The position numbers were made by a program, and so were the translations under genes. A DNA stretch of 64,000 nt, from positions 60,251-124,250 of the forward strand of contig CALWIZ010000003.1 of the NCBI GenBank assembly GCA_944380885.1, read 5' to 3'. The stretch is from an uncultured Clostridia bacterium (GTDB lineage: Bacteria > Bacillota > Clostridia > Oscillospirales > Acutalibacteraceae). Below the pieces are notes generated by a model. The model was not told the DNA's origin and did no database searches. It saw only the letters and a list, made by a program, of their open reading frames with translations. Shown one piece after another: positions 47,754 to 56,245 of this stretch. The stretch's first letter is position 1. Every line of letters begins with the position of its first letter.

Positions 47754-47790
47754 CACCGTCTGTCCCTCTCGGGATAGGCGGTGATGTTTA
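47754..47790. terminator. Terminator between convergent left arm and MNT-HEPN
   Basis: CACCGTCTGTCCC (47754-47766) pairs with GGGATAGGCGGTG (47771-47783) through two G-U/mismatch positions, then ATGTTTATTT. It ends the left arm. Confidence 0.65.
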
Positions 47791-48201
47791 TTTAACAGGA
47801 TAAACCCCTCTTAAATATTTTTCGACCTCAATTACAAAAAGGCGGGCATTTTTAAGCTGTGCGGTTACTTCTTCTTTTGAGATAATATAGAAATCGTCAT
47901 AGTCGCTGCCCTGTCTTACTTCAACCAACCCGTCAATAATTTCAGACAGTTCCTTAGGGTTTGGTAAAATTTCCGTTTTCAGATAACGTCTCCTGAACTC
48001 TGCGATTATTCCCGAATGTTTCTTTGAATCAAAACCGTCAAGCGCCAGAACAGCACGCATTGCAGAAAAGACAGCATAATATGAACGGTTCGCAACCGTC
48101 TTATAGTCTCCAATTTTTAAAATCTCATCGGCATAATCAAGACGCTCGGCCGCAATTCCGATACGGAGTTTTGAAATTGAAATCTGCTCATCAGACGGCA
48201 A
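47788..48201 (-). CDS. HEPN-domain protein (HepT-like toxin)
   Basis: 137 residues, starting at a TTG (48201) with GGAGGG upstream; it overlaps the end of its partner. Helical HEPN fold with NRSYYAVFSAMRAVLALDGFDSKKHSG, the RNase-type R-x4-6-H region being degenerate. HEPN proteins paired with a nucleotidyltransferase form type VII toxin-antitoxin modules (HepT-MntA): the MNT adenylylates the HEPN toxin. Probable function is element maintenance or defence. Confidence 0.8.
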   Translation of the reverse strand: MPSDEQISISKLRIGIAAERLDYADEILKIGDYKTVANRSYYAVFSAMRAVLALDGFDSKKHSGIIAEFRRRYLKTEILPNPKELSEIIDGLVEVRQGSDYDDFYIISKEEVTAQLKNARLFVIEVEKYLRGVYPVK

Positions 48202-48541
48202 TTTTCACGCCCTCCTTTAACACAGACTGATAAAACGGCAATACATTTTTATACTGTTCAAATGTCTTTTTATCCTTGAGCGTCGCTGTAATAACAATAT
48301 CATTTTCCAGTCCGAGTTCACTCGTAACCCTGATGATCGGTCTTTTATACCTGAACAGATCCTCGCGGTTCACATCGGCAATTATCATTATATCGATATC
48401 CGAAGCATCATCATAATCGCCGCGGGCATATGAGCCGTACAAAATAACCGACTGCAGATCATCACCGAATGTATCTTTAGCGGCGGCTGCTACCTCGTTC
48501 AGTATTTGGTTAAGCTTGCTTTGCGAACACACGAAAATCAT
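48191..48541 (-). CDS. Minimal nucleotidyltransferase (MntA-like antitoxin)
   Basis: 116 residues. Pol-beta-type motif LYGSYARGDYDDASDIDI carries the GSxxRGD...SDID active site. An ATG at 48541 has its AAGGAG directly next to it; a GTG at 48532 has better spacing, so the true start may be the GTG. It overlaps the HEPN gene by 11 bp, as in type VII toxin-antitoxin operons. Confidence 0.85.
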   Translation of the reverse strand: MIFVCSQSKLNQILNEVAAAAKDTFGDDLQSVILYGSYARGDYDDASDIDIMIIADVNREDLFRYKRPIIRVTSELGLENDIVITATLKDKKTFEQYKNVLPFYQSVLKEGVKIAV

Positions 48542-48597
48542 CTCCTTACTGTTATATTATACTCTTAAAAAAATGAAAGGTCAATTATTTATTGCTT

Positions 48598-48921
48598 TTA
48601 AAGCTTTCTGCATTCATCAATTATATTCTCAACAATACGAAGCATTTCGGGCGAAAGAGTGCGCAGCTTGTCAGACAGAATAAGCATATCCTTATCCACA
48701 ATGTCCCCGGTCAGCAGATAATCCGCGCTTACTTCAAGCGCCTTCGCCAGCTTGATGACATTTTCCGGGCGCATCGCGCGTTTTCCGGATTCGGCGTATG
48801 ATACAAACTGCGGAGTAAGGTCGCCCTTCTCTGCCAGTGTCTCCTGCGTAATACCAAGTTTCTTCCGGCGCTCGGTTATTCTTTTTCCTATCTCAATAAG
48901 ATTTATTTCGTCTGCGGTCAT
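48598..48921 (-). CDS. XRE-family helix-turn-helix regulator
   Basis: 107 residues. KKLGITQETLAEKGDLTPQFVSYAESGKRAM is a standard lambda-repressor-like HTH; the rest has an antitoxin-like acidic helix. It is divergent from the SLOG gene at 49043 and probably represses the central genes. Confidence 0.88.
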   Translation of the reverse strand: MTADEINLIEIGKRITERRKKLGITQETLAEKGDLTPQFVSYAESGKRAMRPENVIKLAKALEVSADYLLTGDIVDKDMLILSDKLRTLSPEMLRIVENIIDECRKL

Positions 48922-49042
48922 AACATCGCCACCCCTCTTTTTGTTTAATTATATCCACAACCGAATAATTTTTAATCGCTTATTGTTGATTTACATACAC
49001 ACTATGCGATATAATAAACAAAAAATGATTGGGGTTTTATTT

Positions 49043-49522
49043 ATGAAAGAAATAACTGCCTGCTTCACAGGGCACAGAAGTTTACCTGATGACAAATTAA
49101 ATCAATTATCCGAAACACTGAAAGCAACGATATGCGAAGCGTATGATAAAGGCTATCGCTGTTTCTGCTCAGGCGGCGCGGTCGGTTTTGATTTACTCGC
49201 CGCTGAAGCTGTTTTATCTTTAAAAGGCAAATATAATGATATGAAGCTTATTCTCATTATTCCCTGCCCCGAACAGACAAAATACTGGCCGGATAAAGAA
49301 ATTAAAAGATATGAAAAAATAATGTCGCGCGCGGATAAAACAGTCTGTGTTTCAGAGCACTACTTTAAAGGCTGTATGCAAAAACGCAACCGTTTTCTTG
49401 TGGATAACAGCAGTCTGTGCATATACTGGCTTACTAAAGAATCAGGAGGAACAAAATACACTGTTGATTACACACGAAATAAAGGAGTTAAACTCATAAA
49501 TATTGCCGATTACTTTATTTAA
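49043..49522 (+). CDS. SLOG/DUF1273-family nucleotide-binding protein
   Basis: 159 residues from the ATG at 49043; an in-frame ATG at 49025 would add six residues. The start ITACFTGHRSLPDD is the TGHR signature of YpsA/DUF1273, and CSGGAVGFDLLAAEAVL is the SLOG nucleotide-binding loop. SLOG proteins occur in defence and stress-signalling systems. It sits next to an XRE regulator and toxin-antitoxin pairs. Confidence 0.88.
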   Translation: MKEITACFTGHRSLPDDKLNQLSETLKATICEAYDKGYRCFCSGGAVGFDLLAAEAVLSLKGKYNDMKLILIIPCPEQTKYWPDKEIKRYEKIMSRADKTVCVSEHYFKGCMQKRNRFLVDNSSLCIYWLTKESGGTKYTVDYTRNKGVKLINIADYFI

Positions 49523-49586
49523 AACACAACTAAAAAACGCCAAATTTTCCAAAGAAAGAATAAGCGTAAAAATTTATTTTTACCGT

Positions 49587-49615
49587 TTGAATTTGACGTG
49601 CGTTTGTGGTATAAT
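49587..49615 (+). promoter_or_regulatory. Promoter of the 60-residue gene
   Basis: TTGAAT (49587-49592), 17-bp spacer, TATAAT (49610-49615), 23 bp upstream of the ATG at 49639. Confidence 0.65.
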
Positions 49616-49638
49616 GTGGAGCGTTTGGGGGTATTGGA

Positions 49639-49821
49639 ATGAGTAAAAAAGAAAAATACTACATTGCGGTAAACACCGGCGAAAAATTCCCGCTGCTTAA
49701 GGACACAATGACCTGCACGGAATATTTTAAAGAGGCGCTTGTTTTCAACGATCTTATTTCCGTTCACAGATATATAGAAAAACACGGGCTTGAAAAATTA
49801 GCCACTGTAATAAAGGCATAA
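49639..49821 (+). CDS. Small hypothetical protein
   Basis: 60 residues. Own promoter and terminator, so it is a separate one-gene unit. Sequence (YYIAVNTGEKFPLLKDTMTC) has no known match; an antitoxin or small regulator is possible. Confidence 0.6.
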   Translation: MSKKEKYYIAVNTGEKFPLLKDTMTCTEYFKEALVFNDLISVHRYIEKHGLEKLATVIKA

Positions 49822-49860
49822 AAAACTGCCGGATTCAGAAGAAGCCGGCAGTTTTGTTTT
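49822..49860 (+). terminator. Terminator after the small gene
   Basis: AAAACTGCCGG (49822-49832) and CCGGCAGTTTT (49845-49855), followed by GTTTTTT. Confidence 0.8.
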
Positions 49861-49948
49861 TTGACTGACTGGGAAGAAGAATATCTGATCAAATGCTTGA
49901 TTTTACTTTTTTCCAATCAGTACTGCTTTACGATTTACTCTTATTTAT

Positions 49949-50851
49949 TCATTCTTCAAGCATTTTCAAACAAATATCTAATCTTTGGTTAATATAGGTT
50001 GCAAATATTTTTTCCATAGCCGACAGGTCGTGCTTGGTATAGTAGACATCAAAAGCATTATAATAAGCCATTCTGTCGGTGAATTTAATGTCTATCGGCG
50101 GATACCCGGCTTTCATAAGCTCCAGGTTTACAAGCAGTCTTCCTGTTCTGCCGTTGCCGTCAATAAACGGGTGGATACCTTCAAACTCGATATGAAAACG
50201 AGCGAGTTTTGTAATGATATGCTCAGTGCTGTCGGCAAATTCTTTCAGCAGCTGTTCCATTTTCGGTTCGATAAGGTACGGCTGCACTGGGTCGTGCATT
50301 GCTCCCATTATGCGGACAGGAACACGGCGGTAAACACCGCGGTCATCCTTTTTGTCCGCAAGCACGAGGAAATGTATCTGCTTAATAACACTTTCACTTA
50401 TAGGAGTTTTATTTTTTACAAGCTCGCTGACATAATCAAACGCATCTTTATGACCTATAACCTCCAAGTGATCTTTAAGCGGTTTTTTGTCGATAGTAAG
50501 ACCGCGCAGCACCATATCAGTTTCACGGAGTGTTAATGTATTGCCCTCGATAGCATTTGAGTTGTATGTGTATTCGACCGTAAATTCTTCGTTTAGTCTT
50601 TCAACCTCGCCATCGGTCAAGGGACGGCATTTATCAAGCTCGGCTTTTTTACGGTCCGCAATTTCTATTAAACTTTCTCTTGATTTAAACCTTGCATCAG
50701 CGGGCTTTTGGGCATTACCGGGAATTCTCCAAATCTTTCCGTCCCTATATGCACCGGAGATTTTGCCTTCGGAGCAAAGCACTCTGATTCTTCTATCGGA
50801 GATACCCCACTTTTTTGAGGCTTCTTTTACAGTCATAAACATATCGCTCAC
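49949..50851 (-). CDS. Fic-domain AMP-transferase with N-terminal DNA-binding domain
   Basis: 300 residues. N-terminal MerR/excisionase-like HTH (about 5-50: VKEASKKWGISDRRIRVLC). Fic motif HPFIDGNGRTGR near residue 225 is complete, so it is catalytically competent. An inhibitory-helix-like NSNAIEGN motif lies near residue 100. Fic enzymes attach AMP to target proteins; HTH-Fic fusions often act as self-regulated toxins. The promoter region has three direct repeats (see 50867-50934). Confidence 0.92.
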   Translation of the reverse strand: MSDMFMTVKEASKKWGISDRRIRVLCSEGKISGAYRDGKIWRIPGNAQKPADARFKSRESLIEIADRKKAELDKCRPLTDGEVERLNEEFTVEYTYNSNAIEGNTLTLRETDMVLRGLTIDKKPLKDHLEVIGHKDAFDYVSELVKNKTPISESVIKQIHFLVLADKKDDRGVYRRVPVRIMGAMHDPVQPYLIEPKMEQLLKEFADSTEHIITKLARFHIEFEGIHPFIDGNGRTGRLLVNLELMKAGYPPIDIKFTDRMAYYNAFDVYYTKHDLSAMEKIFATYINQRLDICLKMLEE

Positions 50852-50866
50852 TCCTTTACGCTATGT

Positions 50867-50934
50867 ATTATACATCTTATGAGGAATAATATCAACAGTA
50901 AAGGAATGATATTTTTTGTTTTGCGGAATAATAT
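50867..50934 (-). promoter_or_regulatory. Fic promoter with three direct operator-like repeats
   Basis: On the minus strand TTGATA (50895-50890), 17 bp, TATAAT (50872-50867). On the plus strand GGAATAATAT (50883-50892), GGAATGATAT (50903-50912) and GGAATAATAT (50925-50934) recur at 20 and 22 bp, two helical turns apart; the first overlaps the -35 box. Confidence 0.65.
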
Positions 50935-51065
50935 TCTTTCAAGCATAGGAAAATAAGTATTCCTTTGTCTGCTGCGCGCCAAATTTCAATCTATTAAACA
51001 CTTATAATACACACAAAAACAGCTTCACGAAAATAATCCGCGAAGCTGTTTGGAGAGTTTTTTAT

Positions 51066-51365
51066 TTACGCGCCTTTTTGACCGTCGCAAAGTATACCTT
51101 CCCGGTAAACTTTTTCGGGAGCTATATCTATATCTCCGTCATTCCATACCGGTACACCGTAATCGATATAAACCTGTTTAAAAAGCTCAGTATTTTTTAA
51201 AGGGGCAAACGCCGGCGTATCAAGCAGCGGCCTGAAATCGAATATTTTTGCTTCTCCGGTATTGAATCGTAACCACAGCTTATAATCTTCCATTGGTCTG
51301 ACACCGCTGACCTTTATAACCGGTTCAGACTCTCCGGCACAGGAAATTTTATCAGACATATTCAT
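51066..51365 (-). CDS. DUF2442 protein
   Basis: 99 residues from an ATG at 51365 that overlaps the preceding stop by four bases. GVRPMEDYKLWLRFNTGEAKI and FDFRPLLDTPAFAPLKN are the DUF2442 pattern. Paired with another DUF2442 and a DUF4160 gene, a layout regarded as a candidate toxin-antitoxin set. Confidence 0.78.
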   Translation of the reverse strand: MNMSDKISCAGESEPVIKVSGVRPMEDYKLWLRFNTGEAKIFDFRPLLDTPAFAPLKNTELFKQVYIDYGVPVWNDGDIDIAPEKVYREGILCDGQKGA

Positions 51366-51595
51366 ATGCTCTGCTCGTATAGTTCGTGCGGTGCTATATC
51401 CTGTCCGTCTTCCCATTCTATACCGCGTCCGCCGCCTGTAATATGAACGGTTTTAAAATATGATTCATCTTTAAGCAATCCGAACCATGAGCCCTCAATA
51501 TACGGTGAAACATCAAAAATTTTTGTCTCATTGGTGTCATATTTCAGCTGCAGCTTATAATCAGACATTGGAATAACATTAAGAATCCTAGGCAT
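51362..51595 (-). CDS. DUF2442 protein, second copy
   Basis: 77 residues. IPMSDYKLQLKYDTNETKIFDV then SPYIEGSWFGLLKD. Same family as the neighbour, about one third identical by eye; a local duplication. Its start follows the DUF4160 stop by 13 bp. Confidence 0.78.
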   Translation of the reverse strand: MPRILNVIPMSDYKLQLKYDTNETKIFDVSPYIEGSWFGLLKDESYFKTVHITGGGRGIEWEDGQDIAPHELYEQSI

Positions 51596-51607
51596 AAATT
51601 CTCCCTC

Positions 51608-51880
51608 CTATTTTAACGGATCGATACGAAAATATTTTTCGCCGCGGGAAAGCAACTGCCAGTTAGCCTCTAACTCTTCTTTGTGAATATCCATCCATAC
51701 TTCAAGCATTTTCAGTTTATTCTTCGGAAATTTCGGACTTCCTTCAAGCAGTTCACCATCAAGAGAAACAACCACTTCTTCACCGGAATATTCCGCATGG
51801 ATATGCGGTTTACTATGTTTACCGCCTTTTTCGTTATACATATATACAATTATACCGTAAAACATTGATAGAGTAGGCAT
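51608..51880 (-). CDS. DUF4160 protein
   Basis: 90 residues. MFYGIIVYMYNEKGGKHSKP with HIHAEYSGEEVVVSLDGELL is the DUF4160 motif. First of a three-gene DUF4160-DUF2442-DUF2442 unit. Suspected to be toxin-antitoxin-like. Confidence 0.82.
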   Translation of the reverse strand: MPTLSMFYGIIVYMYNEKGGKHSKPHIHAEYSGEEVVVSLDGELLEGSPKFPKNKLKMLEVWMDIHKEELEANWQLLSRGEKYFRIDPLK

Positions 51881-52161
51881 TACATCACTTCCTTAATTTT
51901 ATTATATCCGCCTCACAAAGATAAGTCAACCAAAAGCAGTTAAATCCCTTTTATAATCAATTTTTTCATAACCTTAAATGCCGTTTCCTCCTCACTGAAA
52001 TCAGCCGCTTTTATCATTTGAATTTTACGGCTGTTGGTGATATATTATCAGGCGTTTTGAGATAAAAGAAATGAGGCATAGGAAAAATACCGCATTGCAC
52101 ATAATTATCAAATACTTATTTTAAAAATGTCCGCCTGTCAAACAGACGGACATATGTTTAT
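51881..52161. other. Non-coding spacer in the central zone
   Basis: AT-rich. No convincing frame, repeat or terminator found. Confidence 0.4.
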
Positions 52162-52485
52162 TTACGGGGCAGATTTTTCTTTTCTGATTATTTCACCTTT
52201 TTTATTTTTATGATAATACCAAACCGGTTTCCCTTTGAGTTCTTTCCCGGCGTCTGCTATGTATCGCCTTAAAGCTTCTTTATTTGTAATTATATAACAT
52301 TCGCCTTCCACGGTAAAAGAACCGTTAAAATTATCTTTTACATAAAAGAACCTTTCACCGTTATTACCGTACAGAGGCAATAAAAGAAACCAGAACTCTC
52401 CGCCGATTTTCTCATCATAATCATAAGCAAGATAATACCCCCGTTTTGTTATATAGCTTTTACAACTCATTGTTCCGCTTCCCAT
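52162..52485 (-). CDS. Hypothetical protein
   Basis: 107 residues, AAGGAG upstream. YYLAYDYDEKIGGEFWFLLL and an Arg/Lys-rich end. Not recognised. Confidence 0.55.
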   Translation of the reverse strand: MGSGTMSCKSYITKRGYYLAYDYDEKIGGEFWFLLLPLYGNNGERFFYVKDNFNGSFTVEGECYIITNKEALRRYIADAGKELKGKPVWYYHKNKKGEIIRKEKSAP

Positions 52486-52508
52486 TTTAATCTCCTTATT
52501 TGCAATTA

Positions 52509-52853
52509 TTAAATAAATATCTGCGGAATTTTGAATAATTCGGAATATTTACGGATCAGTTCATCCGGAAGACTTGAAAATTCGGAACTGTCCGGCGCAG
52601 CGTAGCAGATAAAGAAATCTCCGGCGATTATATCCGCGATTTCTCCGTTTTTATCATAGACAGCCCGGTTAAGCGGCAGCCCGTCGACTTTGCCGTTGTC
52701 GTTGACAATTAAAACCGAATTATCGTCAAACGGCCGGAAGCTGCTTATAGTCCCGCCTACCAGCCTTTGCATTTCACTGAGCGTATGCCTGATTTCTATC
52801 ACCTGCGGCTTTTCTCCTGCCTGTATGTATAATACTTTCATCATTTCATTCAT
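52509..52853 (-). CDS. DUF3846 protein
   Basis: 114 residues. LYIQAGEKPQVIEIRHTLSE then LQRLVGG-like MQRLVGGTISSF and DDNSVLIVNDNGK are typical of DUF3846, found on plasmids and integrative elements. Four-base overlap with the next upstream gene. Confidence 0.8.
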   Translation of the reverse strand: MNEMMKVLYIQAGEKPQVIEIRHTLSEMQRLVGGTISSFRPFDDNSVLIVNDNGKVDGLPLNRAVYDKNGEIADIIAGDFFICYAAPDSSEFSSLPDELIRKYSELFKIPQIFI

Positions 52854-53086
52854 GAGTTTTTCTCCGTATCACAAATAATATCCACATACTCGCGTATTAT
52901 ATCCAACGCTTTGCCGTAATCATCCGCCCGCAAAACTCTTTCTTTCATTTCGGCGATATACCTGTTACCGTCATAAATACTGTATCGCTTTATGGCATTT
53001 GCGGCACTTGTCAGTACGGAATAAATATTGCCGTCCGGTGAATTGAAATTTATATATACTTTAGGCTTGCTTTGACATTCATACAT
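52850..53086 (-). CDS. Hypothetical small protein
   Basis: 78 residues. FNSPDGNIYSVLTSAANAIK begins a fold seen in small proteins beside DUF3846 genes. Function not known. Confidence 0.6.
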   Translation of the reverse strand: MYECQSKPKVYINFNSPDGNIYSVLTSAANAIKRYSIYDGNRYIAEMKERVLRADDYGKALDIIREYVDIICDTEKNS

Positions 53087-53115
53087 TATCCGTCACCTCA
53101 AATAACAAATATAAA

Positions 53116-54228
53116 TTACGAGTGACAATCCACAGCAGCAAGAACAGTTTCACCGTCAAGAGAAGCAATGAACTCATCCAGCTTCTTAATATATGCGTTT
53201 GCCGCTTCCCTATTCGACTCACGGCAAACCCATTTGCTTCCGTCTAAAAAACCATAAAAGCAGGCTTCATATTCAGTGCCGGTTATAATACTCCTTCTGA
53301 TAAAGTTCTCATACATAGACTCGCCGTCAATATACAGCACTTCATCAAAGTCTTCAATGCCTTTATCTGTAATTCGGAACCTACTGTAATGCGGCAGCTT
53401 TTTCTGACTAAAATATTCTCGGTAATCCCTGAATTGCTTCATCGACCATTTGAGATGCTCTTTATGCATTAGTTTCCAGTTTATGTCCTTTTTCCTTGCC
53501 GCCGCGACCCATTGGTAACCCACCGGCGCCTTCAGCCTGTCTCTGTCCCTGACATTGATATTGCCGACACTGTATTCATGACATGTTTCAGGAATCAGAA
53601 AAGCTTCCGGCCACCTTCCTCCGATGTTATAATAATCCCAATATCCATACGGATTTTCATAGCAGCCATACGCCTGATGTTCTTCATCAAATATATAGCC
53701 CAAATATTCAAGATATTCACTTAAAGATTTGAAGGCTTTTTTGATCGGGTAATCAGGTAAAGCTTTCATCCGTTTGGCTTTTTTGGTTCTCATCGGATGC
53801 TTCAGCCTGCCCGCGCTCTTTTGATACACTTGTCCGTTTATAATCTTAAACCGGCTTAGCGCAGCCGGACGAATCCTGCCGTCGGCAAATTTAACACAAT
53901 CCGTTTTTCCTTCATTGAAGCGTACCTGATATTCCGTTTCAACATTGTAAAATTTAAGATAATCGAGATTATCTGTGTACTCATTTGTCGGTTCCATAAT
54001 TTCCAATACCTTATAACTGATCTCACGGGAGAACTGGTTTCTTAACAAATTACATTCCTCTATTTTCGCCTGTATCCAATAATTACCAGGATCTTGTTCC
54101 TGCAATATAAACAGCCTTTCCAATTCCTGCGCGAAATGTATATCCAGTGTTTTTTCCGTTTCGGAGGCGTTGTCCGGTGCGGGTACAGGCGCAATATCTT
54201 TTACGGCAACCAAATTATTAGTATGCAT
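53116..54228 (-). CDS. Hypothetical element protein with NPYGYWDYYNIGGRW motif
   Basis: 370 residues, RBS AAGGAAA. The central motif NPYGYWDYYNIGGRWPEAFL occurs in uncharacterised plasmid/element proteins (pattern NP---WD-Y-IGGRW). Basic linker (RTKKAKRMKALPDYP) before it. No catalytic residues recognised. Last gene of the right arm. Confidence 0.55.
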   Translation of the reverse strand: MHTNNLVAVKDIAPVPAPDNASETEKTLDIHFAQELERLFILQEQDPGNYWIQAKIEECNLLRNQFSREISYKVLEIMEPTNEYTDNLDYLKFYNVETEYQVRFNEGKTDCVKFADGRIRPAALSRFKIINGQVYQKSAGRLKHPMRTKKAKRMKALPDYPIKKAFKSLSEYLEYLGYIFDEEHQAYGCYENPYGYWDYYNIGGRWPEAFLIPETCHEYSVGNINVRDRDRLKAPVGYQWVAAARKKDINWKLMHKEHLKWSMKQFRDYREYFSQKKLPHYSRFRITDKGIEDFDEVLYIDGESMYENFIRRSIITGTEYEACFYGFLDGSKWVCRESNREAANAYIKKLDEFIASLDGETVLAAVDCHS

Positions 54229-54243
54229 ACTGAATTTTTCCTT

Positions 54244-55761
54244 TCATATCTTTTTTCCTAAAACCTCAAGCGCTATTTCCTCCTCTGAAAGCTTACTTGT
54301 GCGGTAGATCTTATCGCAGAACGGTATAAGGCTTTCCCCGCAGTCCGAGTTTCTATCAAGCAGTATTCCGGTGACCGTTACACGGGATTTGAGTTTTTGT
54401 TCGCGGAATTTTTCCGAGAACTCATCAGAAACCTTACACTGACCGTCGGTTATAATAACCGCGTCCGCCTTTTCGAAGCCGTTCTGCAAAAGGGATAAAG
54501 CCTCATTAAGCGGCGCCTCAAAATCAGTGCCGCCGCCGAAAAAATGCTCCGCCGCCGCTAATATATCGGACATCTCAAATTTTCCCTTTTCAAATACCTC
54601 GGTCTTTACATTTTCCCTATTCGCGAAATGGATAAGCGCGTATTTTTTGCCGTTGTGCAGCGCTGTATCCATAAGCGCAAGAGCGAAAGCCTTTATCCAC
54701 GGCGCTATGCCGCTTGTGCTGCCGCTTTCGTCTATCATTACTATCATATCGCCGTCGCCCTTTACGGCGCGTCCGCGCCTTCGGTACTGTTTCAAATGTC
54801 CGGCATAATATTTGCGTATAAAAAGCGCTTCGGTCTGCGGCATACCGAGCAGAGAAAGCTCTGACGAAAGGCAGTTGTTTATGTTTCTGCCGGTCATTAT
54901 ATCGTACTTCTCGCCCAGCCCGTAGGAAAAGCTGTTTTTACGCTTGTCGGCAAGCATTTCACGGTATCTGCCGAGGATATACGCTATCTGCTTTAAGGTC
55001 TCGTTTTTTCTTACCCTGTCAAGCAGCTCCGTGTTCGCTTCGTTCGCCCTGCCTCCGGCTTCCGCGTCTCCGAAAGCACGCAGGACAGACAGCGTTTTGT
55101 TCGCCGCGTCAAGCGCTTTTTCAGCCGCACGGTTTATATTTTCCGAGACCGTCTGAGCAGACATTATGCTCTGCTCTTTCATTTTCCCCTTAAGGTCTTT
55201 TATCTGCTTCTGCTTTTTAAAAATACGGTTAATTAAAAACAGCCTTTTGTCGGGATTTTTCTCACTATCCGCCTTTGCTGTCAGCATTTCCGTCTGGGAT
55301 TTGAGCATAGAAATTATTTCAGCCGTCCCCACTGTTTTTCTGAGCTCCGGCGACTGTGTCAACTGCTCTATGCTCTCAGCGAGAGAAGATACCGCGCTGA
55401 ACGCCGCAAGCTCACTGTTTTCACATACCGCTTTAAGCTTCGGGAAAGCGCCGCTTTTAAATAGTGCTTCAGTCACCGGACGCTGCACTGCCTCTGCCTT
55501 TGCCGAAACACCGGAATTTTTATGTATCCCGGGAGAATATAAAAGGCTGAACAGGGTTTTTAATGTATCCCCCAGCCCGAAACGCCGGTCGGCGCGGTTT
55601 ATTATATCGTTAAGCTCGGGTGATTCGGGGTAAAGCCGGTCGTACAGATAATCACACTGCGCCGTGCTTTTGTATATCCGGTCGTGCTCCGTATTTACTC
55701 TTCTGCGGAAATTTTCAAACCAGCCGTCAGCGCTTTTAAAATCTTTAAAAGGATCTCTCAT
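54244..55761 (-). CDS. VWA-domain protein (ViaA/CoxE-like)
   Basis: 505 residues. N-terminal helical region; C-terminal VWA domain with MIDAS motif DESGSTSG (about 345), GGGTDFEAPL and ITDGQ. Works with a MoxR/RavA-type AAA ATPase, which is encoded two genes upstream with SSB between, as an ATPase-driven remodelling pair. Its target is not known. Confidence 0.88.
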   Translation of the reverse strand: MRDPFKDFKSADGWFENFRRRVNTEHDRIYKSTAQCDYLYDRLYPESPELNDIINRADRRFGLGDTLKTLFSLLYSPGIHKNSGVSAKAEAVQRPVTEALFKSGAFPKLKAVCENSELAAFSAVSSLAESIEQLTQSPELRKTVGTAEIISMLKSQTEMLTAKADSEKNPDKRLFLINRIFKKQKQIKDLKGKMKEQSIMSAQTVSENINRAAEKALDAANKTLSVLRAFGDAEAGGRANEANTELLDRVRKNETLKQIAYILGRYREMLADKRKNSFSYGLGEKYDIMTGRNINNCLSSELSLLGMPQTEALFIRKYYAGHLKQYRRRGRAVKGDGDMIVMIDESGSTSGIAPWIKAFALALMDTALHNGKKYALIHFANRENVKTEVFEKGKFEMSDILAAAEHFFGGGTDFEAPLNEALSLLQNGFEKADAVIITDGQCKVSDEFSEKFREQKLKSRVTVTGILLDRNSDCGESLIPFCDKIYRTSKLSEEEIALEVLGKKI

Positions 55762-55827
55762 AATTTTCTCCGTTCCGCCGCCGGACGGTTACCCGCCCGA
55801 CGGTCTTTTTTGTTACAGAATAAGGCT

Positions 55828-56232
55828 TCAGCCCGGAAAGTCCGGCAGGTCTTCTTCAAACGGGTCGAAATCGCCTGTTTCCTCTGCTGTCTTTTCAGCC
55901 GGTTTTTGAGTCTCGCGCCTGCTCTCACCAAAATAAAGATTATCGGCTATAAGCTCGACCGCCTCACGGCTGTTTCCGTTTTTATCGGTATATTTACGGG
56001 TCTCAAAACGCCCCTGAACCGAAAGCAGGTCGCCTTTTTTGAAGTGCTTGGCCGCGAACTCCGCTGTGCCCCGCCACGCCACCACATTGAAAAAATCGGT
56101 CGGGTATTCTTCGTTTACCTTGTAGTTACGGCTGACCGCTATTCTGAATACGGTCACGCTCACATTATTGGCTGTGGTCTTAAGCTCCGGTGTCTCCACC
56201 ATTCTTCCGGTCATTACTGTTAAGTTAAGCAT
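55828..56232 (-). CDS. ssb: Single-stranded DNA-binding protein
   Basis: 134 residues. OB fold (MLNLTVMTGRMVETPELKTT...VTVFRIAVSRNYK...DFFNVVAWRGTAEFAAKHFKKGDLLSVQGR split across strands) and an acidic tail ending EEDLPDFPG, matching the DDDIPF-type SSB tail. Covers single strands for the helicase, primase and Rad52-type protein of the unit. Confidence 0.93.
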   Translation of the reverse strand: MLNLTVMTGRMVETPELKTTANNVSVTVFRIAVSRNYKVNEEYPTDFFNVVAWRGTAEFAAKHFKKGDLLSVQGRFETRKYTDKNGNSREAVELIADNLYFGESRRETQKPAEKTAEETGDFDPFEEDLPDFPG

Positions 56233-56245
56233 AATTTTTCTCCCT

